The notes below the pieces were generated by a model that made no database searches, was not told where the DNA came from, and saw only the letters and a program-made list of their open reading frames with translations. From Pelagerythrobacter rhizovicinus (lineage in GTDB: Bacteria > Pseudomonadota > Alphaproteobacteria > Sphingomonadales > Sphingomonadaceae): DNA of 64,000 nucleotides. This document shows, one piece after another, positions 45,679 through 55,169 of this stretch (position 1 is its first letter; each line of letters begins with the position of its first letter). The position numbers were made by a program, and so were the translations under genes. Where the stretch lies: NCBI RefSeq assembly GCF_004135625.1, contig NZ_SDPV01000002.1, positions 1,054,001 to 1,118,000 on the forward strand. The letters are read 5' to 3'.

Positions 45679-48333
45679 ATGGACATCGCACGCACGCCCT
45701 CCACGCCCGACGGAAATCCGCAGCTCGCCGACGCCGCGCCCGAGCCGAAGGAGCCGCCGCTGATCCGGCGCGAGGATTACCGGCCATTCCCATGGCTGGT
45801 GCCCGAAATCGCGCTCGATTTCGATCTCGGGCTCGAGGCGACGAAGGTGACCGCGACGCTCACCGTCGCGCGCAATGCGCGTGCCGACACATCCCAGGTC
45901 ATCCGCCTCAACGGCGACGGGCTGCAGCCGCTCTCGGTCGCGGTCGACGGCGAGCTCGTGAACGACTGGACCATGGACGGCGGCGACCTGATGCTCCCCC
46001 TGCCGGGCGAGGCGCACGAGGTCGCGATCGTTACCGAGATCGACCCGTCCGCCAACTCGCAGCTCATGGGCCTCTATGCCTCGAACGGCATGCTCTGCAC
46101 GCAGTGCGAGGCGGAGGGTTTCCGCCGTATCACGTTCTTCCCCGACCGGCCGGACGTGCTCTCGATCTACCGCGTGCGCATGGAAGGGCCGAAGGCGCAG
46201 TTCCCCATCCTCCTGTCGAACGGCAACAAGATCGCCGAAGGCGAGGGCGAGGGCGGCCGGCACTGGGCCGAGTGGCACGATCCCTGGCCCAAGCCGAGCT
46301 ATCTCTTCGCCCTCGTCGCGGGCGATCTCGTCGCCCGTTCGGACAGCTTCACTACGATGAGCGGGCGCGAGGTGGCACTCAACGTCTGGGTTCGCGCCGA
46401 GGACCTGCCGCGAACCGGCCACGCGATGGAATCGCTCAAGAAGTCGATGAAGTGGGACGAGGAGGTGTTCGGCCGCGAATACGACCTCGACCTGTTCAAC
46501 ATCGTCGCGGTCGGCGATTTCAACATGGGCGCGATGGAAAACAAGGGCCTCAACGTCTTCAACACGAAGTACGTGCTGGCCGACCCCGAAACCGCGACCG
46601 ACGGCGATTTCGATGCGATCGAGGGGGTGATCGCGCACGAATACTTCCACAACTGGTCGGGCAACCGGGTGACCTGTCGCGACTGGTTCCAGCTCTCGCT
46701 CAAGGAGGGGTTCACCGTCCTGCGCGACCAGCTCTTCAGCCAGGACATGCAGGGCGAGGCGGTCAAGCGGATCGAGGACGTGCGCGTGCTCCGCTCGGTC
46801 CAGTTCCCCGAGGATTCGGGGCCGCTGGCGCATCCGATCCGGCCGGACAGCTTCCGCGAGATCTCCAATTTCTACACCGCGACGATCTACAACAAGGGCG
46901 CCGAGGTGATCCGCATGATGCGGACCATGGCCGGCCCTGCGGCATTCCGGCAGGGCACCGATCTCTATTTCGAACGCCACGACGGCGAGGCGGCCACCTG
47001 CGAGGATTTCGTCAGGGCGATGGAGGACGGCGCGGGGCTCGATCTCACCAAGTTCCGCCTGTGGTATTCGCAGGCGGGCACGCCCAAGGTGAGCGCCGAC
47101 CTGTCGCATGAGGGCGAGGTCGCGACGCTCACGCTGCGTCAGCAGGTGCCGCCTACGCCGGGCCAGCCCGCCAAGCACCCGATGCCGGTCCCGCTCAAGC
47201 TCGCGCTGTTCGACCGCGAGACCGGCACGCACCGGGGCGAGCAGCTCGTCATGCTCGACGGGGCCGAGAAGACCATTGCCTTCGAGGGCTTCGCGCAGCC
47301 GCCGGTGCTTTCGATCAACCGCAGTTTCTCCGCGCCGGTTTCGATCGAGCGGCACGTTCCGCGCGAGGATCTCGTGTTCCTCGCCGCGCGCGATGACGAC
47401 GCCTTCGCGCGGTCGGAAGCGATGCAGGAGCTCGTCGTCGGTCATCTGGTGGCGGCTGCCGGCGAAGGGTTGGACGAGAACGAGCGGAGCGAGGGCCGTG
47501 CGGCGATCCGCGAGGCGCTGACGGCGATCCTGGTCGATCCGGGGCTCGACGACCTCATGCGCGGGGAGCTGATGGTGCTGCCGGGCGAGACCTACCTCGC
47601 CGAACAGATGCTGATCGCCGATCCCGGCCGCATCCATGCCGAGCGCGAGAGCCTCAAGGCGTGGCTGGCAGGCGAGCTGGGACGCGAGCTGCGCGACATC
47701 CACGCGCGGGCGAGTAGCGTGCCTTACAGCCTCGACAGGGCCGCTCGCGGCGCACGCAAGGTGAAGACGCTGGCGCTATCGCTCCTTGCCGCGGGCGATC
47801 CGGAGCGGACGGCGGATCTCGCGGCGGGCCAGTACGACGCGGCCGACAACATGACCGACCGGCAGGGGGCGCTCATGGTTCTCGCCGGCTTCCCCAGCGC
47901 CGCGCGGACCGACCGGCTGATCGATTTCTATCGCCGCTACCGCGAGAACCCGCTGGTGATCGACAAGTGGTTCAGCCTTCAGGCCATGTCGCTCCATCCC
48001 GACGCAATCGAGCACGTCAAGGCGCTGCGCCAGCACGAAGACTTCACGCTGCGCAATCCCAACCGCGTGCGCGCGCTCTACATGGCCTTCGCGGGCAATC
48101 CGCACGCGTTCCATGCGGCGAGCGGGGAAGGCTACCGCATGATCGCGGACATGATCCTCGAATTGGACCCGATCAATTCGCAGACCGCAGCGCGCTTCGT
48201 GTCGCCGCTCGGCCGCTGGCGACGCATGGAACCGGGTCGCGCGGCACTGATGCGCGGTGAGCTCGAGCGGATCGCCGCTGCGACGGGGCTCTCGCGTGAT
48301 ACGCGCGAACAGGTCACGCGGTCGCTTGGTTGA
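45679..48333 (+). CDS. pepN: Aminopeptidase N (M1 family)
   Basis: This 884-residue zinc aminopeptidase of the M1 family removes N-terminal residues from peptides. The exopeptidase motif is GAMEN (residues 284-288), and zinc is bound by HEYFHNW (H320, H324) with the downstream Glu in LKEGFTV. The C-terminal helical domain completes the usual length. ATG 45679 has a strong AGGAGG; the in-frame ATG at 45610 lies inside the divergent epimerase gene. Confidence 0.96.
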   Translation: MDIARTPSTPDGNPQLADAAPEPKEPPLIRREDYRPFPWLVPEIALDFDLGLEATKVTATLTVARNARADTSQVIRLNGDGLQPLSVAVDGELVNDWTMDGGDLMLPLPGEAHEVAIVTEIDPSANSQLMGLYASNGMLCTQCEAEGFRRITFFPDRPDVLSIYRVRMEGPKAQFPILLSNGNKIAEGEGEGGRHWAEWHDPWPKPSYLFALVAGDLVARSDSFTTMSGREVALNVWVRAEDLPRTGHAMESLKKSMKWDEEVFGREYDLDLFNIVAVGDFNMGAMENKGLNVFNTKYVLADPETATDGDFDAIEGVIAHEYFHNWSGNRVTCRDWFQLSLKEGFTVLRDQLFSQDMQGEAVKRIEDVRVLRSVQFPEDSGPLAHPIRPDSFREISNFYTATIYNKGAEVIRMMRTMAGPAAFRQGTDLYFERHDGEAATCEDFVRAMEDGAGLDLTKFRLWYSQAGTPKVSADLSHEGEVATLTLRQQVPPTPGQPAKHPMPVPLKLALFDRETGTHRGEQLVMLDGAEKTIAFEGFAQPPVLSINRSFSAPVSIERHVPREDLVFLAARDDDAFARSEAMQELVVGHLVAAAGEGLDENERSEGRAAIREALTAILVDPGLDDLMRGELMVLPGETYLAEQMLIADPGRIHAERESLKAWLAGELGRELRDIHARASSVPYSLDRAARGARKVKTLALSLLAAGDPERTADLAAGQYDAADNMTDRQGALMVLAGFPSAARTDRLIDFYRRYRENPLVIDKWFSLQAMSLHPDAIEHVKALRQHEDFTLRNPNRVRALYMAFAGNPHAFHAASGEGYRMIADMILELDPINSQTAARFVSPLGRWRRMEPGRAALMRGELERIAAATGLSRDTREQVTRSLG

Positions 48334-49078
48334 GGCGCTTCGATCTCCCCTGCTCGAGGCAGTGCCGCACGGGTTCCTGACCCGGTCGGGCGGCGTTTCG
48401 AGCGGTGCGGCCGGCGGGCTGCAATGCGGCTTCGGGGCCGACGACGACCCGCGAGCGGTCCGCGAGAATCGGCGGCTGGCGAGCGAGGCGGTCCTGCCCG
48501 GCGCTGTCCTCGTAGGCGTTCACCAGATCCATTCGTCCGACGTCGTGGTGGTCGAGGAACCCTGGGGCGACGACGAGCGTCCTCGCGCCGACGCGCTCGT
48601 CACGCGGCAGCCCGGAATCCTGCTCGGCATCGTCACCGCGGACTGCGCTCCGGTGCTGCTCGCCGACCGCGACACCGGGGTGGTTGGTGCCGCCCATGCG
48701 GGCTGGCGCGGGGCGCATGGCGGCGTACTGGAGAACACGGTCGAGGCCATGGTGGCCCTGGGCGCCGAACGGGCGCGGATCGCGGCGGCGATCGGGCCCT
48801 GCATCGCGCAGCCGAGCTATGAGGTCGATCGGGATTTTCGCGCGCAGTTTCGCGAAGAGGATGCCCGTTTTTTCGTCCCGGGAAGCGCCGGACGCTGGCA
48901 GTTCGACCTCCCCGGCTATGTCGCAATGCGGTTGCAATCGGCGGGAGTCGCCGCGGCCGAGGCGCTCGGCCTCGATACCTATGCCGACGCTGCGCGCTTC
49001 TACTCCTATCGCCGTGCAACGCACCGGAGCGAGGCCACTTACGGCCGGCTGATCTCGCTCGTGGGGATGGCACGCTGA
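48326..49078 (+). CDS. pgeF: Peptidoglycan editing factor PgeF (polyphenol oxidase/laccase-domain family)
   Basis: This 250-residue member of the DUF152/multicopper-oxidase-like family corresponds to PgeF, which removes misincorporated L-Ser-containing UDP-MurNAc. Motifs are VHQIHSSDVVVV, TADCAPVLL, AAHAGWRGAHGGVLENTVEAM (quoted in part) with the metal-binding His/Cys set, and GPCIAQPSYEV. I use TTG 48326, overlapping the pepN stop; GTG 48296 is an alternative. Confidence 0.88.
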   Translation: MVEALRSPLLEAVPHGFLTRSGGVSSGAAGGLQCGFGADDDPRAVRENRRLASEAVLPGAVLVGVHQIHSSDVVVVEEPWGDDERPRADALVTRQPGILLGIVTADCAPVLLADRDTGVVGAAHAGWRGAHGGVLENTVEAMVALGAERARIAAAIGPCIAQPSYEVDRDFRAQFREEDARFFVPGSAGRWQFDLPGYVAMRLQSAGVAAAEALGLDTYADAARFYSYRRATHRSEATYGRLISLVGMAR

Positions 49079-49132
49079 CGCCATTCCCCATTTCCAAAAA
49101 GGCGGTTGGCAGCGCTGGCTTTCGAGTCTACA

Positions 49133-49207
49133 GGCCCCGCAAACCGGCACCGCAGGGGGCCTCGCCTGCTCTTGCGCAGGTTGCGGCCGCTTGGGGATTC
49201 TCCCCAA
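49133..49207 (+). promoter_or_regulatory. Structured leader upstream of petA
   Basis: Three consecutive hairpins: GGCCCC/GGGGCC (49133-49161), CCTGC/GCAGG (49165-49180) and TTGGGGA/TCCCCAA (49191-49207), the last ending 51 bases before petA. They could stabilise or regulate the petABC message; no known riboswitch consensus was recognised. Confidence 0.4.
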
Positions 49208-49258
49208 CGGCAGCGGGGTCGGGTCCGGGCAAGACACGTCTGAATCAAGGCAGGGCTA

Positions 49259-49834
49259 ATGGCTGATACGACTGGCGCCGCGACACCCGATACAGTCGCC
49301 GTACACGGCGATGACGGGGTCCGCCGGCGCGACTTCATCAACATCGCGGCGGTCAGCGCCGCGGGTTTCGGCGGGGTGGCGGTGCTCTATCCGCTGATCA
49401 GCCAGATGGCGCCCTCGGCCGACGTTCTTGCCGAAAGCAGCACCGAAGTCGACGTGTCCGCGATCGAGCCGGGCCAGGCGATCAAGGCCGTCTTCCGCAA
49501 GCAGCCGCTGTTCGTCCGCCGCCTGACGGAAAAGGAAATCGCGGAGGCGAACGCGGTCAGCGTCTCGTCGCTGCGCGATCCGCAGACGCTCGCCGAGCGG
49601 ACCAAGGAGGGGCATCAGGACCTGCTCGTCACGATGGGCGTCTGCACCCACCTCGGCTGTGTGCCGCTGGGCGCCGCCGAAGGTGAGAACAAGGGCGAGT
49701 TCGGCGGCTACTTCTGCCCGTGCCATGGTTCGCACTACGACACGGCCGCGCGCATCCGCAAAGGCCCGGCGCCGACGAACCTCGAAGTGCCGGAATACGA
49801 GTTCACTTCCGACACCGTGATCAGAGTCGGCTGA
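49259..49834 (+). CDS. petA: Ubiquinol-cytochrome c reductase iron-sulfur subunit (Rieske)
   Basis: The 191-residue Rieske subunit of the bc1 complex carries electrons from ubiquinol to cytochrome c1. A twin-arginine-like RRRDFIN start (residues 22-28) is followed by a membrane anchor (about 30-50). The 2Fe-2S cluster is held by C129/H131 in CTHLGC and C153/H156 in CPCHGS, with C134 and C155 forming the disulfide. It is first in petABC. Confidence 0.97.
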   Translation: MADTTGAATPDTVAVHGDDGVRRRDFINIAAVSAAGFGGVAVLYPLISQMAPSADVLAESSTEVDVSAIEPGQAIKAVFRKQPLFVRRLTEKEIAEANAVSVSSLRDPQTLAERTKEGHQDLLVTMGVCTHLGCVPLGAAEGENKGEFGGYFCPCHGSHYDTAARIRKGPAPTNLEVPEYEFTSDTVIRVG

Positions 49835-49851
49835 GGAGCGAGAGACAGAAC

Positions 49852-51144
49852 ATGAGCTTCCCCTGGGCCAAGGAATATACCCCGGCCAATCCGGTCATGA
49901 AATTCCTCGACGAGAAGCTGCCCCTGCCGCGGCTCGTCTACAACGCGGTGGGCGCCGGCTATCCGGTGCCGCGCAATCTCAACTACATGTGGAATTTCGG
50001 CGTTCTCGCCGGGTTTTTCCTCGTGCTGCAGATCGTCACCGGCGTTGTGCTGGCGATGCACTATGCGGCCGACGCGACCGTCGCCTTCGGCAAAGTCGAG
50101 CACATCATGCGCGACGTGAACTGGGGCTGGCTGATGCGCTATGCCCACGCCAACGGCGCCAGCTTCTTCTTCATCGTCATCTACCTGCACATCTTCCGCG
50201 GGTTCTATTACTCCTCGTACAAGGCGCCGCGCGAGATGGTGTGGCTGCTGGGCGTGGTGCTCTTCCTGCTGATGATGGCGACCGCGTTCATGGGTTACGT
50301 CCTGCCGTGGGGCCAGATGAGCTTCTGGGGCGCCAAGGTCATCACCGGCCTGTTCGGCGCGATCCCGGTGGTCGGCGAGCCGCTGCAGGTCTGGCTCCTG
50401 GGCGGCTACGCGCCGGATGACGCAGCGCTCAACCGCTTCTTCTCGCTGCACTTCCTCCTGCCCTTCGTGATCGCAGGCGTCGTGATCCTGCATATCTGGG
50501 CGCTCCACATCCCGGGCTCGTCTAACCCGACCGGCGTCGAGGTGAAGAGCGAGAGCGACACCGTTCCCTTCCACCCGTACTACACGGCGAAGGACGGCTT
50601 CGGGCTGGGCGTGATCCTGATCCTGTTCGCGGCGATGGTGTTCTTCCTGCCGAACTATCTCGGCCACCCCGACAACTACATCGAGGCGAACCCGCTCTCG
50701 ACCCCGGCGCACATCGTGCCCGAATGGTATTTCTGGCCGTTCTACGCGATCCTGCGGGCCTTCACGATGGACTTCATCCTGCCGGCCAAGCTGTGGGGCG
50801 TGCTGGCGATGTTCGCGGCAATCCTGATCTGGTTCTTCCTGCCCTGGCTCGACCGTTCGCCGGTGCGCAGCGGCCACTATCGCCCGCTGTTCCGCAAGTT
50901 CTTCGGGTTCGGTCTGATCCCGGCAATGGCGGTGCTGTTCTACTGCGGCGGCGCGCCGGCCGAAGAGCCCTACGTGATGCTCAGCCAGATCGCGACGGCC
51001 TACTATTTCCTCCACTTCCTGGTGATCCTGCCTCTGGTCTCCTCGTTCGAGAAGCCCGAGCCGCTGCCCTATTCGATCACCGAAGCGGTGCTGGGGTCCG
51101 ACAAGAAAGCCGTGCTCGGCGAGAACACGACGCCCGCGACCTGA
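49852..51144 (+). CDS. petB: Cytochrome b subunit of bc1 complex
   Basis: This 430-residue polytopic cytochrome b binds hemes bL and bH and forms the Qo and Qi sites. The conserved [19 protein letters not shown] (quoted in part), the [17 protein letters not shown] motif and the Qo-site PEWYF (in [15 protein letters not shown]) are present, with eight or so helices. ATG 49852 follows GAGGAGCGAGAG. The in-frame extension to 49720 lies in petA and is rejected. Confidence 0.97.
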   Translation: MSFPWAKEYTPANPVMKFLDEKLPLPRLVYNAVGAGYPVPRNLNYMWNFGVLAGFFLVLQIVTGVVLAMHYAADATVAFGKVEHIMRDVNWGWLMRYAHANGASFFFIVIYLHIFRGFYYSSYKAPREMVWLLGVVLFLLMMATAFMGYVLPWGQMSFWGAKVITGLFGAIPVVGEPLQVWLLGGYAPDDAALNRFFSLHFLLPFVIAGVVILHIWALHIPGSSNPTGVEVKSESDTVPFHPYYTAKDGFGLGVILILFAAMVFFLPNYLGHPDNYIEANPLSTPAHIVPEWYFWPFYAILRAFTMDFILPAKLWGVLAMFAAILIWFFLPWLDRSPVRSGHYRPLFRKFFGFGLIPAMAVLFYCGGAPAEEPYVMLSQIATAYYFLHFLVILPLVSSFEKPEPLPYSITEAVLGSDKKAVLGENTTPAT

Positions 51145-51166
51145 GGACGAGAGAAAGAGAAACGCA

Positions 51167-52027
51167 ATGATCCGGCCTATCGCAATCCTCGTCGGTCTCG
51201 GCTTCAGCATCGTCGTGCTGCTGTCCTTCGTCACCGGCGCCTACACCTGGGCGACCGAAGAGGTGCAGCCCGCTGCGGAGTACGAGTTCCACCTCGCACC
51301 GCACGGTCCGGAGGGCGGCTTCGCGCACGATGGCCCCTTCGGCACCTGGGACGTGGCGCAGCTGCAGCGCGGCTACCAGGTCTACAAGGAAGTCTGCGCC
51401 GCCTGCCACAGCCTCAAGTACGTCGCCTTCCGCGATCTCGCGGGGCTCGGCTACGACGAGGGGCAGATCAAGGCGGAAGCGGCGAGCTACCAGGTGCCCG
51501 GCATCGACCCTAACACGGGCGAGGCGACGTTCCGTCCGGGCCTGCCGACCGACTACTTCCCGTCGCCCTATCCGAACGCGGTCGCGGCCGCTGCGGCAAA
51601 CAACAACGCGATTCCGCCCGATCTCTCGCTGATGACCAAGGCGCGCCACCACGGGCCGGAATACGTCTACTCGCTGTTGACGGGGTACGGCCCGATCCCG
51701 GCCGAGCTGGAGCAGGAGTTCCCTGAGTTCGAGACGCCGACCGGCCTCTACTTCAATCGCTATTTCCCGAACCTCAATCTGGCGATGGCGCCGCCGCTCA
51801 CTACGGACGGGCAGGTGAGCTACGCCGAAGGCAATCCGGCGCCGACCATTCGCCAGATGTCTGCCGACGTGGCCGCCTTCCTGACCTGGACCGCCGAACC
51901 CAAGATGGTCGAGCGGCGCCAGACCGGCTGGCCGGTGCTCGGCTTCCTGATCTTCGCGACCATCCTCGCGTTCCTTGCGAAGAAGCAGGTCTGGTCGAAC
52001 GCGACGCCCGGCCGCAAGGACGACTGA
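51167..52027 (+). CDS. petC: Cytochrome c1 subunit of bc1 complex
   Basis: This 286-residue c-type cytochrome accepts electrons from the Rieske protein. An N-terminal hydrophobic signal (residues 4-24) is followed by the heme site CAACH (C77, C80, H81). The axial Met region is in NLAMAPPL, and a C-terminal anchor lies at about residue 260 (GWPVLGFLIFATILAFLA). It is last in petABC, before a strong terminator. Confidence 0.97.
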   Translation: MIRPIAILVGLGFSIVVLLSFVTGAYTWATEEVQPAAEYEFHLAPHGPEGGFAHDGPFGTWDVAQLQRGYQVYKEVCAACHSLKYVAFRDLAGLGYDEGQIKAEAASYQVPGIDPNTGEATFRPGLPTDYFPSPYPNAVAAAAANNNAIPPDLSLMTKARHHGPEYVYSLLTGYGPIPAELEQEFPEFETPTGLYFNRYFPNLNLAMAPPLTTDGQVSYAEGNPAPTIRQMSADVAAFLTWTAEPKMVERRQTGWPVLGFLIFATILAFLAKKQVWSNATPGRKDD

Positions 52028-52051
52028 TCTCCCGGCCCGCCAAACGCGATT

Positions 52052-52091
52052 GCGCCCCTCCATCCCGGCGATGCGAGGGGCGCTTTCATTT
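52052..52091 (+). terminator. Rho-independent terminator of petABC
   Basis: GCGCCCCTC (52052-52060) pairs perfectly with GAGGGGCGC (52075-52083), followed by TTTCATTT, 25 bases after petC. apt follows, with its own GGGAGG ribosome-binding site. Confidence 0.82.
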
Positions 52092-52103
52092 CGGGAGGAC
52101 CGG

Positions 52104-52640
52104 ATGAGCCCCGACGATCTCAAGGCGCTGGTTCGCACGGTGCCCGACTTCCCCGCCCAGGGGGTCCAGTTCCGCGATATCACTACGCTGATCGCGCATG
52201 GCGAGGGCTTCGCCGCCGCGGTCGAGCATCTGGCGGGCTGGGCGCAGGCCGCCGGCGCCGAGGCTGTCGCGGGCATGGAAGCGCGCGGCTTTATTTTCGG
52301 CGCCGCGGTCGCGGTGCGGCTCGGTGTCGGGTTCGTGCCGATTCGCAAGCGCGGCAAGCTGCCCGTCGCGACGATCGGCATCGACTATGCGCTTGAATAC
52401 GGCAGCGACAGGCTCGAGATGGATCCGGACGCCATTGCGCCGGGCCGGAACGTCGTCGTCATCGACGATCTGATCGCCACCGGCGGCACTGCGCTCGCGG
52501 CGGTGGAGCTGCTGCGCAAGGCGGGCGCTCGGGTCGATCACGCCTTGTTTGCGATCGACTTGCACGACCTCGGCGGCGCGAACAGGCTGCGTGCGGCAGG
52601 CGTTGCGGTCGAGGCGCTGATGGACTTCGCCGGCGAATAG
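52104..52640 (+). CDS. apt: Adenine phosphoribosyltransferase
   Basis: This 178-residue purine-salvage enzyme turns adenine and PRPP into AMP. The PRPP-binding motif is VVVIDDLIATGGTALA (about residues 113-128). FPAQGVQFRDITTL near the N-terminus and GMEARGFIFGAAVA are Apt-typical. ATG 52104 is preceded by GGGAGGACCGG. Confidence 0.96.
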   Translation: MSPDDLKALVRTVPDFPAQGVQFRDITTLIAHGEGFAAAVEHLAGWAQAAGAEAVAGMEARGFIFGAAVAVRLGVGFVPIRKRGKLPVATIGIDYALEYGSDRLEMDPDAIAPGRNVVVIDDLIATGGTALAAVELLRKAGARVDHALFAIDLHDLGGANRLRAAGVAVEALMDFAGE

Positions 52641-52711
52641 CGGGATAGAAAGGCGCGTTGGGGCATTGTTTCGATGCGAAGAACGGCCCAACACGATCAT
52701 TCCGGGGGGTA

Positions 52712-54556
52712 ATGGAAGAGCAGGCATTCGTCATCGCGCTGGTTGGCGTGCTTGGGATCGGGGCGCAGTGGCTCGCCTGGCGGACCGGCTGGCCGGCGAT
52801 CGTGCTGATGCTTGCCGCGGGCTTCCTCGCCGGGCCCGTTTTCGGCCTGTTCGATCCGGAGACGGCATTCGGCGAACTGCTCGAACCGATGGTGGCGATC
52901 GGCGTAGCGCTGATCCTGTTCGAAGGCGGCCTCAACCTCGACTTGCGTGAACTGCGCCACGCCGGCGACGGCGTTTGGCGACTGGTGCTGTTCGGCGTGC
53001 CGATCGGATGGCTGCTCGGCAGCCTGGCGGGATACTATGTGGCGGGGCTCGTCTGGCCGGTTGCGATCCTGTTCGGCGGCATTCTCGTTGTGACCGGCCC
53101 CACGGTGGTGCTGCCGCTACTGCGCCAGGCGACGATCCAGCCCAGACCCGCCGCGACATTGAAATGGGAAGCGATCGTCAACGACCCGATCGGCGCATTG
53201 TGCGCGGTCATCGCTTACGAGTATTTCCGCCTGACGGCGGAAACTCCCGACGCGACCGTGATCGAGATCGTGCCGCCGATGATCATCGCGGTGCTTCTGG
53301 CCGGCGGGATAGGCTATGCCGCCGCGCGCCTGGTCGCGTGGTCCTTCCCGCGCGGCGTGATCCCAGAATATCTGAAGGCGCCGGTGCTTCTGACGCTGGT
53401 CGTCGGCGTGTTCGTGCTGTCGAACGCGATCGAGCACGAAGCGGGGCTGATGGCGGTCACGGTGATGGGCGTGGCGCTTGCCAACATGAACGTGACCAGC
53501 CTGCGCTCGATTCACCATTTCAAGGAGAACATCGCGCTCATTCTCGTCTCGGGCATCTTCATCGTACTGTCCGCCTCGCTGGACTTCGAAGAGCTGAGCT
53601 ATTTCAACTGGCGCTTCGGCCTGTTCCTGCTCGCGCTGCTGTTTCTCGTTCGGCCGCTGACGATCCTCACCAGTCTTCTGTTCAGCTCGGTCCCGTGGAA
53701 CGAGCGGCTGTTCCTTGCCTGGATTGCGCCGCGGGGAATCGTGATGGTCGCCGTCTCCGGTCTGTTCGCCCTGCGCCTTTCGGAACTCGGCTATGCCGAC
53801 GGAGAGGTTCTGATCGGCCTCAGCTTCGCGGTGGTGGTGGCGACGATCGTTGCGCATGGCTTTACCGTCGATCTCGTCGCGCGCTGGCTGGGAGTGAAGG
53901 GCACCTCGCGGCCCGGGCTGCTGATCGTCGGCAGCACGCCCTGGACGATCGCGCTCGCGCAGGAAATGCACTCGCTCAAGACGCCGGTGATGATCGTGGA
54001 TTCGAGTTGGCAGCGGCTCGCCCCCGCACGGCGGGCGGGTTTGCCGTACTATCACGGCGAGATCCTCAACGAAGCGACCGAACACAACCTGGACCTCACG
54101 CCTTTCCAGGTGCTGGTCGCCGCGACCGAGAACGAGGCCTACAACACGCTCGTGTGCAACGAGTTCGCTTACGAGATCGGCCGCGACACCGTGTACCAGC
54201 TCGGCGAGGCGGCGAGCGACGACGATCGCCACGCGATTCCCCCGTCCCTCCGCGGCCGCGCACTGTTCGAATCCGGCTTCGGCGTCGCCGACGTGAACGA
54301 GCGGCAGGCGCAAGGCTGGATCTTCCGCAAGACCAGGTTGTCGGACGAGTTCAAGTTCGAGGACGCGCGCGAGCTTCTGCCCGAATCGGGCCATCTTCTG
54401 CTCCTGCTGCGGAAGGACGGCACGCTGCGGTTCTTCACCCACGCTTCGCGTCCAGAGCCGCGGCCGGGCGACACCGTCGTCTCTTTCACTCCGCCGAAGA
54501 GCCGGACGGCGGATGAACGAGCCAGGGACAACGAGCGGGGGACGCAAACAGCATGA
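52712..54556 (+). CDS. Sodium:proton antiporter (CPA1/NhaP-like) with a C-terminal RCK-like domain
   Basis: This 614-residue inner-membrane antiporter has an N-terminal hydrophobic core of about twelve helices (residues 1-400), including FEGGLNLDL and IVNDPIGALCAVI, with the ND ion-site region. A TrkA-N/RCK-like nucleotide-binding domain follows (GLLIVGSTPWTIALAQEM, about 411-428, to about 520), and a TrkA-C-like end has LLLLRKDGTLRFF. It would exchange Na+ or K+ for protons and be gated by nucleotide or second messenger (inference). The stop overlaps the next gene (ATGA). Confidence 0.9.
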   Translation: MEEQAFVIALVGVLGIGAQWLAWRTGWPAIVLMLAAGFLAGPVFGLFDPETAFGELLEPMVAIGVALILFEGGLNLDLRELRHAGDGVWRLVLFGVPIGWLLGSLAGYYVAGLVWPVAILFGGILVVTGPTVVLPLLRQATIQPRPAATLKWEAIVNDPIGALCAVIAYEYFRLTAETPDATVIEIVPPMIIAVLLAGGIGYAAARLVAWSFPRGVIPEYLKAPVLLTLVVGVFVLSNAIEHEAGLMAVTVMGVALANMNVTSLRSIHHFKENIALILVSGIFIVLSASLDFEELSYFNWRFGLFLLALLFLVRPLTILTSLLFSSVPWNERLFLAWIAPRGIVMVAVSGLFALRLSELGYADGEVLIGLSFAVVVATIVAHGFTVDLVARWLGVKGTSRPGLLIVGSTPWTIALAQEMHSLKTPVMIVDSSWQRLAPARRAGLPYYHGEILNEATEHNLDLTPFQVLVAATENEAYNTLVCNEFAYEIGRDTVYQLGEAASDDDRHAIPPSLRGRALFESGFGVADVNERQAQGWIFRKTRLSDEFKFEDARELLPESGHLLLLLRKDGTLRFFTHASRPEPRPGDTVVSFTPPKSRTADERARDNERGTQTA

Positions 54557-55161
54557 CGACGAGAACCGAGACGATGAAGCGGCTGGCGGCGGCGGCGATT
54601 GCGCTGGCGTTGGCGAGCTGCGATGGGGGCGAACCGCCCGCTTCGCCCGAGCCGACCCCCGAGACGCCACCGACGCAGGCCTCCATCATTCGGCCAGATG
54701 TCGAGATCGATCGTCCCGAGCCCGAACTGGAGCCGCTGGAGGCGAGCGTCTCCTTCGCGGAGCCGGGCGATGGGTTCTCCCAGGCGGCGCTGGAGGACCT
54801 CGAGGCAATCCTCGAGGCGCCACAAGTGGCGGAGGGTGGCGCCATCGTCCTGCGCGGCCATACCGATTCGACCGGGGACGACGAGGCCAATCTGCGCGTC
54901 TCGCGGCAGCGGGCGGAAATGGTGCGCGACTGGCTGGTCGAGCATGGCGTGGACGAGGAGCGCATCACCGTGGTCGCCATCGGCGAGCAGCGCCCGATCG
55001 CGCCCAACGCCAAACCCGACGGCACCCCGGATGAGGCAGGCCGTGCGGCCAACCGGCGCGTCGATGTCTCGATCGCGTTGCCGGCTAACGCGGGCGCTAC
55101 CGAGGAGGAGTCGGCAGGGGGTAGCAACGACCAGGCCCACGCAACGCCGCAAACCGACTAG
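54553..55161 (+). CDS. OmpA-family lipoprotein
   Basis: This 202-residue lipoprotein has lipobox ALASC (Cys23). A Pro/Glu-rich linker (about 25-60) precedes a C-terminal OmpA domain with VLRGHTDSTGDDEANLRVSRQRA (quoted in part) and AANRRVDVSI for peptidoglycan binding. It is translationally coupled to the antiporter by ATGA, an unusual pairing. It converges with cysQ. Confidence 0.88.
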   Translation: MTTRTETMKRLAAAAIALALASCDGGEPPASPEPTPETPPTQASIIRPDVEIDRPEPELEPLEASVSFAEPGDGFSQAALEDLEAILEAPQVAEGGAIVLRGHTDSTGDDEANLRVSRQRAEMVRDWLVEHGVDEERITVVAIGEQRPIAPNAKPDGTPDEAGRAANRRVDVSIALPANAGATEEESAGGSNDQAHATPQTD

Positions 55162-55169
55162 CGGACCCT

